In this document: positions 38,347-48,156 of the stretch, one piece after another
Layout: the number at the start of each line of letters is the position of its first letter
Position numbering within the stretch: position 1 is the first letter of the stretch
From: Microbacterium schleiferi
GTDB taxonomy: Bacteria; Actinomycetota; Actinomycetes; Actinomycetales; Microbacteriaceae
NCBI RefSeq assembly: GCF_015565955.1
Contig: NZ_CP064760.1
Location: forward strand, 2,728,001-2,792,000
DNA: 64,000 nt
Reading direction: 5' to 3'
The notes under the pieces: model-generated
Seen by the model: the letters and a program-made list of their open reading frames with translations, nothing else
Databases searched by the model: none
Told to the model about the DNA's origin: nothing
Position numbers and translations under genes: made by a program

Positions 38347-39633
38347 GTGACCCGCTCGCTTCGTCTCCCACCGTTGGTGGTCGAGACCAAGGAGATCGAG
38401 CCGGTCGACGACCTGCTCGTGCTGACCGACCCGCGGAACCCGCTCGCGTGGTTGCGTCGCGGCGAAGGCATCGTCGGCAGCGGGCGGCCGGTCATCCAGA
38501 TGGGCGGACGGGGTGCGCCCCCGATGTCGACCCCGCTCGCCGAGGTCTGGCGCGAGATCGCCGCGGATGCTCGCGTGTCCGATCCCCTGGAACTGCCCGG
38601 CACCGGCCTCGTCGGATTCGGAGCGCTCGGGTTCGACCCTGAATCCACCACCCGCCCGTACCTGGTCGTGCCGAGCACGATCACCGGGGTCCACGCGGGC
38701 CGCGCCTGGACCACCACGATCCGCCGCGAGGGCGAGGCGGATGCCGAGAGTGCCGCCCCGTCACCGGAACCGTACGGCCCTCACTGGTCGGCGACCCTCG
38801 GACCGGGTCTGCTGCTGCCGGATGCGTACCAGCAGGCCGTGCGCGCCGGCGTCGAGGCGATCGCCGCGGGCGAGGTCGAGAAGGTCGTGCTCGCCCGGGA
38901 CCTCGTCGGCACGATCCCGGCCGGTGCGGATCTGCGGCGCCTCGTGCGCGCCCTCGCTACCAGCTACCCCGACACCTGGACCTTCGCCGTCGACGGCCTG
39001 ATCGGCGCGAGCCCGGAAACCCTCATCACCGTCGACCACGGCACGGTGACAGCGCGCGTGCTCGCCGGGACGACCCCGCGCGGCGCGGATGCCGGCGAGG
39101 ATGCCGCGGCCGCGCACGCGCTCGAGGCCAGCCGCAAAGACCTCGACGAGCACCGGTTCGCGGTCACGAGCGTCGTGGAGGCGCTGGCCCCCCTCACCCG
39201 CGACCTGGTCGCGCCCGGCGAACCGCACCTGCTCGAGCTCCCGAATCTCTGGCACCTCGCCACCGACGTCTCGGGACGGCTGTCGAACGGCGCCTCCGCG
39301 CTCGACCTCGTCCGCGTGCTGCACCCGACCGCTGCCGTCGCGGGTACCCCGACGGATGCAGCCCTCGAGGTGATCCGCCGCCTCGAGCCGTTCGACCGCG
39401 GACGCTACGCCGGCCCCGTGGGGTGGATCGATGCCCGCGGCGACGGCGAGTGGGCGATCGCCCTGCGATGCGCACAGGTCGGCGCCGAGCCGCAACGCTA
39501 CGCCGCGGCATACAGCGACACGATCCCCGTGGTCGCCCACGCGGGAGCAGGCATCGTTGCGGCCAGCGACCCCGAGACCGAACTTCTCGAGACCCGGGTG
39601 AAGTTCCGGCCCATCGTCGACGCCCTCGCCTGA
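38347..39633 (+). CDS. menF: Isochorismate synthase
   Basis: A 428-residue chorismate-utilising enzyme. The catalytic region shows VEKVVLARDLVGT near residue 180, FAVDGLIGASPETLI near 216, LAGTTPRGADA near 240 and the C-terminal CAQVGAEPQRYAAAYS-to-GAGIVAASDPETELLE region. It converts chorismate to isochorismate, the first committed step of menaquinone synthesis. The GTG at 38347 is preceded by a TAGGCT box. It is divergent from the DUF402 gene and convergent with mgtE. Confidence 0.92.
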   Translation: MTRSLRLPPLVVETKEIEPVDDLLVLTDPRNPLAWLRRGEGIVGSGRPVIQMGGRGAPPMSTPLAEVWREIAADARVSDPLELPGTGLVGFGALGFDPESTTRPYLVVPSTITGVHAGRAWTTTIRREGEADAESAAPSPEPYGPHWSATLGPGLLLPDAYQQAVRAGVEAIAAGEVEKVVLARDLVGTIPAGADLRRLVRALATSYPDTWTFAVDGLIGASPETLITVDHGTVTARVLAGTTPRGADAGEDAAAAHALEASRKDLDEHRFAVTSVVEALAPLTRDLVAPGEPHLLELPNLWHLATDVSGRLSNGASALDLVRVLHPTAAVAGTPTDAALEVIRRLEPFDRGRYAGPVGWIDARGDGEWAIALRCAQVGAEPQRYAAAYSDTIPVVAHAGAGIVAASDPETELLETRVKFRPIVDALA

Positions 39634-39648
39634 GCCGTTCTCGCGGCG

Positions 39649-40998
39649 TCAGCTCAGCTGCAGAATCCAGGTGGCGACGACGAAGTAGATGATGAGGCTC
39701 GTCGCGTCGCAGAAGGTGGAAATGAACGGCGTGCTGAACACCGCCGGGTCGGCACGCACCGCCATCGCGAGGATCGGCATGAGACCCCCCACCGTCGCCG
39801 CCAGCGTGCAGATGAACAGCAGCGTGAGGCCGACGATGGCGCCCAGCGCCGGATCGAAGACGATGCTCGCCAAGGCGAAGCCGAGGACGCCGAGAAGGCC
39901 GCCGAGGATCGCGCCGACGCGCACCTCCCGCCACATCACCGTGAGGGCATCCCGTTTTCGCACCTCCCCCATGGCCAGCGCACGGGTGACGGTCGTCGCC
40001 GCCTGCGATCCGGTGTTCCCGGCCGTGCCGGTCAGCAAGGGGATGAACAGGGCGAGAGTGACCACCTGTTCGAGCGTTGCCTCGAAGATCCCCAGCACCT
40101 GCACCGTCAGCAGTGCCGAGACGGCGAGGACCAGCAGCCACACCACGCGCGCACGCACGATGCGCAGCACCGGGGTCGTGAGGTAGGGACGCCCGAGTGG
40201 CTCGGATGCGCCCTGGCGCGCGGCATCCTCGTCTTCGGCTTCCTCCAGAATGCGGGCAGCATCATCGACGGTCAGGATGCCGAGGAGCCGATCCTGGCTG
40301 TCGACGATCGGCATCGCGAGTAGACCCGAGTCGACGAGCGACCGAGCGGCGGCTTCCGCGGCATCCGTCGCCCGGGCAATCCGCGCCTCGCCCATGAGCT
40401 CTGCCACGCTCACGTCGGGCCGGCCCATGACGAGGTCGCGCAACCCCACGACCCCGAGAACGCGGCGGTGAGGCGAGGTGACCGGGAGCATGTAGACGGT
40501 CTCGGCATCCATCCCGCGGTGACGCACGTGGCTCAGCGCATCACCGACCGTCAGCTGCGGGGAGAGCCGAACGTACTCGGTGCTCATGAAACGCCCGACG
40601 CTGTTCTTCGGGTAGCCGAGCATGGGCGCGGTCAACTCGCGTTCGGCGGGCGAGAGGCCGCGCATAAGCTGGCGCGCGACACCGGCGGGCAGTTCGTCGA
40701 TCAGCTGCGCACGATCGTCGGGGTCGAGCTCCTCGAAGACCTTCGAGACGTCCTCCTCCCGAAGACCGCCGATGAGCTCTGCGCGCATGCCCGGATCGAG
40801 CAGTTCGAACGCCTCCAGCGCCTGATCGCGGCGCAGCAGCCGGTACAGCACCGCACGATCGCGGGCATCCTCGCGCTCCAGAAGCTGCGCGATCTCGGCG
40901 GCATCTTGCTCGGCCAGCAGCGAGCGCAGCTCGTCGAGTTTGCGATCGCGCAAGAGAGGTGTCACCGTCTGCAGGAATCCCTCGAACTCGTCATCCAT
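39649..40998 (-). CDS. mgtE: Magnesium transporter MgtE
   Basis: A 449-residue protein in the usual MgtE order: the N domain of helical repeats (LLEREDARDRAVLYRLL), two CBS domains (VYMLPVTSPHRRVLGVVGLR and LLAMPIVDSQDRLLGILTVD), a plug helix, and five membrane segments with the pore motifs PLLTGTAGNTGSQAATTVTR and LLFICTLAATVGGLMPILAM. It is a magnesium channel gated by cytosolic Mg2+. The ATG at 40998 is chosen because family members begin shortly before the N domain; an ATG at 41007 is possible. Confidence 0.92.
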   Translation of the reverse strand: MDDEFEGFLQTVTPLLRDRKLDELRSLLAEQDAAEIAQLLEREDARDRAVLYRLLRRDQALEAFELLDPGMRAELIGGLREEDVSKVFEELDPDDRAQLIDELPAGVARQLMRGLSPAERELTAPMLGYPKNSVGRFMSTEYVRLSPQLTVGDALSHVRHRGMDAETVYMLPVTSPHRRVLGVVGLRDLVMGRPDVSVAELMGEARIARATDAAEAAARSLVDSGLLAMPIVDSQDRLLGILTVDDAARILEEAEDEDAARQGASEPLGRPYLTTPVLRIVRARVVWLLVLAVSALLTVQVLGIFEATLEQVVTLALFIPLLTGTAGNTGSQAATTVTRALAMGEVRKRDALTVMWREVRVGAILGGLLGVLGFALASIVFDPALGAIVGLTLLFICTLAATVGGLMPILAMAVRADPAVFSTPFISTFCDATSLIIYFVVATWILQLS

Positions 40999-41040
40999 GT
41001 GCCGCATCCTTGCAGACGGGTGCAGCGTGAGGGTTAACCG

Positions 41041-41904
41041 TCAGGTCGCGGCGAGGCGCTCGCGCTCGAGCGCGACGTCGTAGCCGGCGCTCGGCCACCG
41101 CGGATCGATGTCCTCCAGCGCCTCGAGCAGCAGGTGCTGAACCGCCAGCCGGGCGTACCACTTGCGGTCAGCGGGCACGACGTACCACGGCGCGTGTTCG
41201 GTCGAGGTTCGTTCGAAGACCGTCTGGTAGGCGGCCATGTAGTACGGCCAACGCGTGCGTTCCTCGACGTCACTCGGCGTGAACTTCCAGTGCTTCTCGG
41301 GCCGGTCCAGCCGCTCCATGAGCCGCGCTTTCTGCTCGGCATACGAGATGTGCAGCATGACCTTCACGATGCGGGTGCCGGATGCCGCGACCTCCCGCTC
41401 GAACTCATTGATCGCCCCGTACCGGCGTTCGATCTCGTCGGAATCCGCGAGATCCCGGACGCGCCCGATGAGCACGTCCTCGTAGTGCGAACGATCGAAC
41501 ACCCCGATCCGGCCCGGGCGCGGGAGCTTGCGTTGGATGCGCCAGAGGAAGTCCTGGGCGCGTTCCTCGTCGGTCGGCGCACCGAAGGATGCGAGCGACA
41601 CGCCCTGCGGATCGACCGACCCGACGACGTGGCGGACGATGCCGCCCTTGCCCGAGGAGTCCATCCCTTGCAGCACGAGCAGGACAGCCGCGTTCGTCGC
41701 GCCCACCCTGCTCTGCGCGAAGAGCTTCTCTTGCAGCAGGTCGAGCTCGGCAATGCCGGATGCGAGGTCCTGGGCTGCCTGCTTCTTGTCACTGCCGTAG
41801 CCGGGAGTCGCGCTCGGGTCCACACCCGACAGCACGAAATCTTCCCCGACTCGCAGGAGTCCGGCAACGTCGCCGGTCCAGGAGGTCTGACTTTTCGCGG
41901 TCAC
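41041..41904 (-). CDS. Polyphosphate kinase 2 family protein
   Basis: A 287-residue PPK2. Walker A is VLQGMDSSGKGGIVRHVVG near residue 78. The lid region is FLWRIQRKLPRPGRIGVFDR, then SHYEDVLIGRV, and the C-terminal part is YYMAAYQTVFERTSTEHAPW. It phosphorylates nucleoside mono- or diphosphates using polyphosphate, or the reverse; the class cannot be fixed by eye. It is a single-domain version and lies alone between mgtE and menD on the same strand. Confidence 0.92.
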   Translation of the reverse strand: MTAKSQTSWTGDVAGLLRVGEDFVLSGVDPSATPGYGSDKKQAAQDLASGIAELDLLQEKLFAQSRVGATNAAVLLVLQGMDSSGKGGIVRHVVGSVDPQGVSLASFGAPTDEERAQDFLWRIQRKLPRPGRIGVFDRSHYEDVLIGRVRDLADSDEIERRYGAINEFEREVAASGTRIVKVMLHISYAEQKARLMERLDRPEKHWKFTPSDVEERTRWPYYMAAYQTVFERTSTEHAPWYVVPADRKWYARLAVQHLLLEALEDIDPRWPSAGYDVALERERLAAT

Positions 41905-41931
41905 CCGTCCATCATGGACCCGGCACAGGCC

Positions 41932-43743
41932 TCAGCGCGGGAGCGGCACTTCGATCAGGTGCGGACCGGCAATTGGTGCCGTCAACGCCTGATCCAGTCC
42001 GATCCTGGTGTCGACTCGCGCGTAGGTCCATCCGTAGGCCGCTGCCAGCGCTGCGATGTCGACGTTCTGGGGCGTGTAGAGCACGCGGTCACGCTGCGCC
42101 GGAGATCCGAGCGCCGCCACTTCGAGGCCATCGAAGATCGTGCCGCCGGAGTCGTTACCGACGATCACCTGAATGCGCGGCGCCGTCTCCCCCGGTGCCA
42201 GCAGCAGCGAACCCACGTCGTGGAGCAGCGCGAGATCGCCCAGCAGCACCCGAGTGACGCCCGGGGCACCTTCGGCCTGGCTGGCGATGGCGACACCGAG
42301 CGCCGTCGCCACCGTCCCGTCGATCCCGGCCAGTCCCCGGTTGGCGTGCACGGCGACTTTCTTGCCCGGGAGCACCGCATCGGCGACCCGCACGAGACGG
42401 GAGGAGCCGAACACGAGGCGATCGTGGGGCCACGTCGCCCGCCACACCGCATCGACGAGGGATGCCCGGTCGAGTTTGTGTCGCACGACCGCGAGCTCTG
42501 CCGAGATCGCCCCCAACCGCACCTGCGGGTCGACCGAAGCGAGAGCCGCCGCATCGGGGGCGGGCGCCGACAGATCCACGGATGCCTCGCGCGATGCGCG
42601 CATCCACGCTCCCAGCCACGCACGGTCGGCCGCGATCGCCTCCGCCGTCGCCTCTGCCACGGGGGCCGCGGCAAGGGCCGACACCGCCGCTGTCGCGCCA
42701 TTGAGGTTCACGGTCTCTCCCGGTCCCCGCAGCGCGATCACCTCGACGTCGTCGCGAGACAGCAGCGCGATGGTCTCCCGCGCGAGGGTGGGATGCCCGA
42801 GCACGATGACGCGCTCGATCGGCTCGCTCAGTTCCGGCACACGGAGGAGTTCGCGGTAGGAGGACACGAGATGCCGCCCGAACCGCGCCCCGCTGACGAT
42901 CTCCGCGATCAGAGGCCATCCGCCGTCCCATGCGAGGGCCTCGGCACGGGCGCCAGCCCCCTCGCCGGCGACCACGATCGTGCGGATGCCGCGCGCGAGG
43001 ACGTGCGTCGCCTCGTCGGTCACAACCACGTCGTCGGCATCCCCGATGCCCCCACCGCCCTGGTAGAGCGCGCCCGACTGCTCGTCGTTGGCTGTCGCAT
43101 CCGCCCGGTCACCGTCGTCGCCGGCATCCGCTGACCACCAGGGCGGCAGGGTCCCGGCCAGCGGCTCACGGAACGGAAGATTGAGGTGGACGGGGCCGGC
43201 GGGACGAACCTCGTCGCCGAGCGCCGCACTCACGGCTCGGTCGGCGATCTCCCGCAGCGTCACCGACTGGTCGCTGTCTCCGGTGTCATCGATCTCGGTC
43301 GGGGTCGGCACATCGAGATCGAACCGCGTGTTCGGGGCGAAAATCCCTGCCTGGCGGGTCGTCTGGTTGGCACCGACGCCCCGCAGCTCCGGCGGCCGGT
43401 CAGCAGTCAGCAGCAGCAGCGGCACGCCGGAATGGTGAGCCTCGAGGACGGCGGGCGCGAGGTTTGCGACCGCCGTGCCGGAGGTGCAGACCACCGCGGC
43501 GGGCATCCGCGTCTCTCGGCCGATACCGAGGGCGGTGAAGCCGGCGACCCGCTCATCGATGCGAACGTGCAGTCGCAGAAGCCCTCGCTCCTCGGCGTCG
43601 GCAGCCGCGAGCGCGAGAGCCTGAGAGCGCGAGCCGGGGCTGAGCACGATGTCGCGGACGCCCCGCGCGATCAGCTGGTCAAGCAGGGCTGCGGCAGCAT
43701 CGGTCGCGGGCGAACGGGTGCCCCCGCCGTTCGGGTCGTTCAC
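41932..43743 (-). CDS. menD: 2-succinyl-5-enolpyruvyl-6-hydroxy-3-cyclohexene-1-carboxylate synthase
   Basis: A ThDP enzyme of about 603 residues. The N-terminal PYR domain has VRDIVLSPGSRSQALALAAA and the glutamate stretch RIDERVAGFTALG. The start of the acceptor region is CTSGTAVANLAPAVLEAHHS. The C-terminal ThDP domain has ANRGLAGIDGTVATALGVA, LLGDLALLHDVGSLLL and VGNDSGGTIFDGL. It joins isochorismate and 2-oxoglutarate in menaquinone synthesis. The start is uncertain: GTG 43743 sits just after the upstream gene's stop, while an ATG at 43794 would overlap that gene. Confidence 0.93.
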   Translation of the reverse strand: MNDPNGGGTRSPATDAAAALLDQLIARGVRDIVLSPGSRSQALALAAADAEERGLLRLHVRIDERVAGFTALGIGRETRMPAAVVCTSGTAVANLAPAVLEAHHSGVPLLLLTADRPPELRGVGANQTTRQAGIFAPNTRFDLDVPTPTEIDDTGDSDQSVTLREIADRAVSAALGDEVRPAGPVHLNLPFREPLAGTLPPWWSADAGDDGDRADATANDEQSGALYQGGGGIGDADDVVVTDEATHVLARGIRTIVVAGEGAGARAEALAWDGGWPLIAEIVSGARFGRHLVSSYRELLRVPELSEPIERVIVLGHPTLARETIALLSRDDVEVIALRGPGETVNLNGATAAVSALAAAPVAEATAEAIAADRAWLGAWMRASREASVDLSAPAPDAAALASVDPQVRLGAISAELAVVRHKLDRASLVDAVWRATWPHDRLVFGSSRLVRVADAVLPGKKVAVHANRGLAGIDGTVATALGVAIASQAEGAPGVTRVLLGDLALLHDVGSLLLAPGETAPRIQVIVGNDSGGTIFDGLEVAALGSPAQRDRVLYTPQNVDIAALAAAYGWTYARVDTRIGLDQALTAPIAGPHLIEVPLPR

Positions 43744-43753
43744 CGGATGTCCG

Positions 43754-44182
43754 TCACGCGGCGCCGCGGGTCCCGCGGGGCTCATCGTCGTCATCACGGG
43801 GGGTGGATGCCGCTTCGTGATCGGCCGCGTCGTCATCATCCGTCGGGGCGCTCAGCGCCTCTTCGGCATCCAGCAGCGCAAGCTCTTCTTCGAGCCGACG
43901 AATGCGCTCGTCCTGGTCGGAGATGGAGCCGATGCGCCCCAGGAACTCCGGGTCGTCATCCGGTGCGCGGGTGGCCTGCACCCGCGCCCGTCGCGCCCGG
44001 CCGACAAGCAGCCAGAGCACTCCACCGATCACGGGGAGCAGCAACACGATGACGATCCACAGCGGCTTGCTCACTCCGCGGTGCCGGGTCGGCGGCTGCA
44101 CAGCACAATCGACGATGGTGTAGACCCAGAACGCGGTCGCCACCAACGCCAGAATCAACAGCACGCGGGGCACATCCCCCAT
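43754..44182 (-). CDS. PLDc_N-type membrane protein
   Basis: A 142-residue protein. Two membrane segments (LLILALVATAFWVYTIVDCA and LWIVIVLLLPVIGGVLWLLV) form the short PLDc_N domain seen in many actinobacterial proteins. A charged tail with a coiled-coil-like stretch (DERIRRLEEELALLDAEEAL) follows. The ATG at 44182 begins MGDVPRVLL. Its function is unknown. It precedes menD closely and may be co-transcribed with it. Confidence 0.82.
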   Translation of the reverse strand: MGDVPRVLLILALVATAFWVYTIVDCAVQPPTRHRGVSKPLWIVIVLLLPVIGGVLWLLVGRARRARVQATRAPDDDPEFLGRIGSISDQDERIRRLEEELALLDAEEALSAPTDDDDAADHEAASTPRDDDDEPRGTRGAA

Positions 44183-44267
44183 CCTAGGTCGGTTCCGCGG
44201 CCCAGGGCTGGGCAGCCCCTGACCGTGCCCGGACGGCGGCACAGGTCCCGACGCCTACGATGGAGGG

Positions 44268-44615
44268 GTGAACGCGCGTTCCTTCTGGCTGTACACGGTG
44301 CTGCGCATCCTGTTCTTCCTTGTTCCCTTCGGCATCCTGATGCTGCTTCCCATCGGCCGGGAGTTCTACTGGCTGTCGGCGATCTTCGCGGCACTGATCG
44401 GCCTGAGCCTGTCGGTGCTGTTCCTGCGTCGACCGCTCGACGAGGTGTCAGCGTCGCTCGCCGAACGCCGGGCACGCCGCGCGGACCCGACCGACGAGCA
44501 GGTCGAGGATTCTGCGTTCGGAGGTTCCCCCGCGGAGGGCCCGGAGCAGGACGCTGCTGTGTCAGCCGGCGAAGGCCCAGAAGAGGAAAGCTCCGAAGGC
44601 GAGCGACGTTCCTGA
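44268..44615 (+). CDS. DUF4229 membrane protein
   Basis: A 115-residue protein with two membrane segments near the N-terminus (VLRILFFLVPFGILMLL and WLSAIFAALIGLSLSVLFL), then a basic stretch (LAERRARRAD) and an acidic tail. This is the DUF4229 layout common beside menA in Microbacteriaceae. Its function is unknown. TACGAT lies six bases before the GTG, suggesting a leaderless transcript. Its 3' end overlaps menA's 3' end by 54 bases on the opposite strand. Confidence 0.82.
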   Translation: MNARSFWLYTVLRILFFLVPFGILMLLPIGREFYWLSAIFAALIGLSLSVLFLRRPLDEVSASLAERRARRADPTDEQVEDSAFGGSPAEGPEQDAAVSAGEGPEEESSEGERRS

Positions 44616-45542
44616 CGTCAGCGCGAGCGCGATCACGAGCTCGCGCGGCTGGCGGTAGGTCCACACGATGAGAATCGCCGGCAGCGCCAGCAGCAACGCC
44701 ATCGCTGTCAACCACGCGATCGGGTAGAAGAACGCGAGATAGCCCGCGATCCCGAATGGGACGAGCACGAACACCGTGAAAAGGACCTGTGTCGCGCGAC
44801 GGCCGATCACGACCGTGAGCGTGCGCTTGCCTGCGACGCGGTCCTGGTCGATGTCACGCAGGTTGTTCGCCAGGAGCACGGCGCACGCGAGCAGGCCCGC
44901 ACCGACGGCCCCGAACCAGGCCTCCTGCGGCAGCGCGAGAACCTGCACCCAGGTTGTGCCGAGGGTGGCGACAAGGCCGAAGAAGATGAAGACGAAGAGC
45001 TCCCCCAGTCCGGCATAGCCGTAGGGGCGCTTGCCGCCGGTGTAGAACCAGGCGGCGAGGATACAGGCGGCCCCGACCGCGATGAGCCACCACTGCTCGG
45101 TCCGGATCGTGATGGCCAGGCCCGCCGCTCCCGCGATCGCGAAGAAGACGAGCGCGACGATCAGAACCGTGCGCGGCTTCGCTTTCCCGGCGCCGGTCAA
45201 CCGGGCAGGCCCCACACGGTAGGCGTCGGTGCCGCGGATGCCGTCGCTGTAGTCGTTCGCGTAGTTCACGCCGATCTGGAGCCCGACGGCGACGACCAGG
45301 CACGCGAGCGCGATGACCCAGTGCAGCGGGCGCTCGATCAGGAGCGCGGCGCCCGAACCGATGAGGATCGGCGTGACAGCCAGCGGAAGAGTCCGCAGAC
45401 GGGCCGCGCCGATCCAGTCGCGGAGGGTCGCGGGCTTGGTCTGGGCAACCGGCGAGCGGTGGTCCCGGCGCGGGTGGTTTGTCGACCCCGGGTGCGGCTT
45501 CGTGCGAGACCGCGAGCGTTTCTTCTTGGATGGTGCTGCCAC
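44562..45542 (-). CDS. menA: 1,4-dihydroxy-2-naphthoate polyprenyltransferase
   Basis: A 326-residue UbiA-family prenyltransferase with about eight or nine membrane segments. The first aspartate motif is NYANDYSDGIRGTD near residue 93 and the second region is NNLRDIDQDRVAGKRTLTVV near 228. It attaches the polyprenyl chain to dihydroxynaphthoate in the membrane. The GTG at 45542 (VAAPSKKKR) lies behind TAGGAT. A Lys/Arg-rich N-terminal extension of about 35 residues precedes the core. Confidence 0.93.
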   Translation of the reverse strand: MAAPSKKKRSRSRTKPHPGSTNHPRRDHRSPVAQTKPATLRDWIGAARLRTLPLAVTPILIGSGAALLIERPLHWVIALACLVVAVGLQIGVNYANDYSDGIRGTDAYRVGPARLTGAGKAKPRTVLIVALVFFAIAGAAGLAITIRTEQWWLIAVGAACILAAWFYTGGKRPYGYAGLGELFVFIFFGLVATLGTTWVQVLALPQEAWFGAVGAGLLACAVLLANNLRDIDQDRVAGKRTLTVVIGRRATQVLFTVFVLVPFGIAGYLAFFYPIAWLTAMALLLALPAILIVWTYRQPRELVIALALTSGTSLAFGAFLFWAFAG

Positions 45543-45553
45543 GGGGAGCAATC

Positions 45554-46692
45554 CTAGGGCGTCGTGATCTGCTCGCGGAGCAGCATCCGGTCAGGCTTGC
45601 CCGAGGCCAGGAGCGGCATCCGGGTGAGCGTGACGAGCTCCCGGGGTCGCGCCGCCACTCCGATCTCCCGTTCGACACGGCGACGCGCCTCGGCGAACGC
45701 GTCATTCACCGGCGCGGCGGCCGAGCCCGCATCCCGTTCGATCACGACGACGGATGCCTCTCCCCAGCGGGCATCCTCGACCGGAATCACGACAGCGGCC
45801 TCAAGCCCGGGCACGGTTCGTATGACGCGTTCGACCCGGTCAAGAGACACATTGATGCCGCCGCTGACGATCACGTTGTCGCGACGCCCGGTCACCCGGA
45901 GGACACCGTCGAACGTGCCGACGTCGCCGGTCCGGTACCAGCGGGAGCCGGCGGCATCCGTGACGAAAGCCTGCGCGGTTCGCGCGTCGTCGTCGAGGTA
46001 TCCGCTCGCGAGGACCGGGCCCGAGATCTGCACCTCCCCGTCCACGATCCGCACCGCCACCCGGGGAGCGGAACGCCGTCGTACACGCACCCGCCGCTGG
46101 TCTCGCTCGACCCGTACGTCCGCACGATCCGGATGCCGAGAGCGGCGGCACGGTCTGCCTCGGTGGCCGGCAACGCCTGCCCACCGACGAGGATCGCGGC
46201 AAACCCCCGCAGGCACTCGGCGACCGCGGTGTCATCAGCGGCATCCAGCAGCCGGGCAAGCTGAGCCGGCACGAGCGAGGTGTAGCGCGGTTCGTCGATT
46301 CTCGCCGCCGCCACGACAAACTCGGCGGCCGTGAACGAGGCGGGGATGACGACCGGGTCCGTTCCCGCGAGGATGCTGCGCACGAGCACCTGGAGCCCGG
46401 CGACGTAGGCCTGTTCGAGCGCGAGCACCCAGCTTCCGGCGCCGATGCGGGCCGCCGTTGCCTCGGCGCTCGCGCGCAGGGACGAGATCGGGAGGACGAC
46501 GGCTTTCGGGTAGCCGGAGGATCCCGAAGTCTCGACGATCACCGCCGGCTCTTGGTCTCCTCCTGGGGGCTCGGCGAGCGCCTCGCGCAACGCGGTCATG
46601 AGCGCATCCGTGTCCCGTTTGCAGGCTGAACTCAGCCGGATCAGCCGCCGGGTCGCCTCCGCCGGCGTGTCATCCTGCGATCGGTTCGTCAC
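45554..46692 (-). CDS. menE: O-succinylbenzoate-CoA ligase, with a single-base frameshift
   Basis: An adenylate-forming enzyme. The GTG at 46692 starts VTNRSQDD. The first frame gives the AMP motif VIVETSGSSGYPKAVVLP near residue 50 and IRIVRTYGSSETSGGCVYDG. At GVPLPG the frame shifts; one more C in the run near 46060-46062 would give VAVRIVDGEVQISGPVLASG. The C-terminal domain follows in the other frame (YRTGDVG, ASGKPDR). The length of 1139 is one short of 380 codons. It activates succinylbenzoate for menB. Because a menaquinone-dependent cell needs it, a sequencing error is likely. Confidence 0.88.
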
Positions 46693-46714
46693 GACCGGGT
46701 GTCCGACGGGCCGA

Positions 46715-47617
46715 TCAGTAGTGCCACGGGTAGGGCGACCAGTCGGGATCGCGCTTCTGCAGGAAGGAATCACGCCCCTCAACGGCCTCGTCGGTGCCGT
46801 ACGCGAGTCGGGTCGCCTCCCCCGCGAACACCTGCTGCCCGACCATGCCGTCATCGACCGCGTTGAACGCGAACTTCAGCATCCGGATTGCGGTCGGCGA
46901 CTTCGTGAGGATCGTGCGCGCCATCGCGATCGCCTCCCGCTCGAGGTCGGCGTGGTCGACGACGCGGTTGACCGCACCCATCTCATACGCGCGCTGAGCC
47001 GAATACTCCTCAGCGAGGAAGAACACCTCGCGCGCGAACTTCTGGCCGATCTGCCGCGCGAAATACGCGGACCCGTAGCCCGCATCGAACGAGCCAACAT
47101 CGGCATCCGTCTGCTTGAAACGCCCGTGCTCGCGGCTCGCGATAGACAGGTCGCACACGACGTGCAGCGAATGGCCGCCGCCAGCCGCCCACCCCGGGAT
47201 CACCGCGATGACGACCTTCGGCATGAACCGGATGAGGCGCTGCACCTCGAGGATGTGGAGGCGTCCCGAGCGGGCCGGGTCGGGTACTGTCGCGTCATCG
47301 GCGGCGTAGGTGTAGCCATCGCGACCCCGGATGCGTTGGTCACCACCCGAGCAGAACGCCCAGCCGCCGTCCTTCGGGCTCGGACCGTTGCCCGTCAGCA
47401 GCACGACGCCGATCTTCGCGTCCTGCCGGGCGATGTCGAGCGCGCGGTAGAGCTCGTCGACGGTGTGGGGACGAAAGGCGTTGCGCACCTTGGGCCGGTC
47501 GAACGCGATGCGCGCGATCCGCCCGTCGGGCGAGACATGCGAGGTGATGTCGGTATACCCCTCGGAACCGGGTGCGGGGACCCAGGCATCCGTGTCGAAC
47601 AGCTCGGAGACGCTCAC
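46715..47617 (-). CDS. menB: 1,4-dihydroxy-2-naphthoyl-CoA synthase
   Basis: A 300-residue crotonase-fold enzyme. Landmarks are IAFDRPKVRNAFRPHTVDEL near residue 36, FCSGGDQRIRGRDGY near 87, the oxyanion-hole region VIPGWAAGGGHSLHVVCDLS near 140, and DADVGSFDAGYGSAYFARQI near 170. It cyclises succinylbenzoyl-CoA. The GTG has a TAGGCT box six bases upstream (47624-47629). menE starts 22 bases after its stop. Confidence 0.95.
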   Translation of the reverse strand: MSVSELFDTDAWVPAPGSEGYTDITSHVSPDGRIARIAFDRPKVRNAFRPHTVDELYRALDIARQDAKIGVVLLTGNGPSPKDGGWAFCSGGDQRIRGRDGYTYAADDATVPDPARSGRLHILEVQRLIRFMPKVVIAVIPGWAAGGGHSLHVVCDLSIASREHGRFKQTDADVGSFDAGYGSAYFARQIGQKFAREVFFLAEEYSAQRAYEMGAVNRVVDHADLEREAIAMARTILTKSPTAIRMLKFAFNAVDDGMVGQQVFAGEATRLAYGTDEAVEGRDSFLQKRDPDWSPYPWHY

Positions 47618-47742
47618 GGCACCAGCCTACGCGGGCGGTCGAGGATGCCGTCAGCAGCCGTTCGCCGGGCGGTCAGCCCCCGTCCGCTTTCGCCACAGCT
47701 TCCGCGGGTAGCCTGGAAGGCCGACCGGTAGGAGAAACACGG

Positions 47743-48150
47743 ATGCAGATCAGGACGTCGTCCGACTGGCGGGATGCTCTCCCGTTTGAGACCCCGGTGC
47801 TCGCCTCGGAGGCGATGCCCGGCGACGCGAGTCGATGCGCCCGCTGCCCCGCCGACACTCCCCCTCGTGAGCGCACGGAGCTGTGGGCGGTCAAGCACCG
47901 TCATCCGAACAACCACGCGGGTTTCGTCCGGCTGTACTGCCGCGAGCACCGGCCCGCGATCGCACCGCCGCCTCCCGCCGTCTCTTCCACGGGTCCCGCG
48001 CGGTCGCGCAAGAGTTCCGCGCCCCGCGCTCCCCGCGCGACACGCGCAACCCCGGCGGTGCCCGAGCGGGTCGCCGCCGTCTGCGGAGACTGCTTCGTCG
48101 AAGTTCCCGCGAGCGGAATCTGCGGCGTCTGCGGCGAGCGCGTCAGCTGA
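47743..48150 (+). CDS. Small zinc-ribbon-like protein
   Basis: A 135-residue protein. CARCPADTPPRERTELW and CREH form one possible metal site near residues 31-66. A Pro/Ala/Arg-rich linker leads to a C-terminal CGDCFVEVPASGICGVCG ribbon. The ATG at 47743 has AGGAGA upstream. It is divergent from menB, with a 125-base promoter region between them. I do not recognise a function; a nucleic-acid or adaptor role is only a guess from the ribbons. Confidence 0.72.
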   Translation: MQIRTSSDWRDALPFETPVLASEAMPGDASRCARCPADTPPRERTELWAVKHRHPNNHAGFVRLYCREHRPAIAPPPPAVSSTGPARSRKSSAPRAPRATRATPAVPERVAAVCGDCFVEVPASGICGVCGERVS

Positions 48151-48156
48151 TCGGGC

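Noticed and set aside
41134-43134. Long plus-strand frames opposite ppk2, menD and other backbone genes
   Set aside because: They are antisense shadows caused by high GC; the minus-strand genes have clear catalytic motifs.
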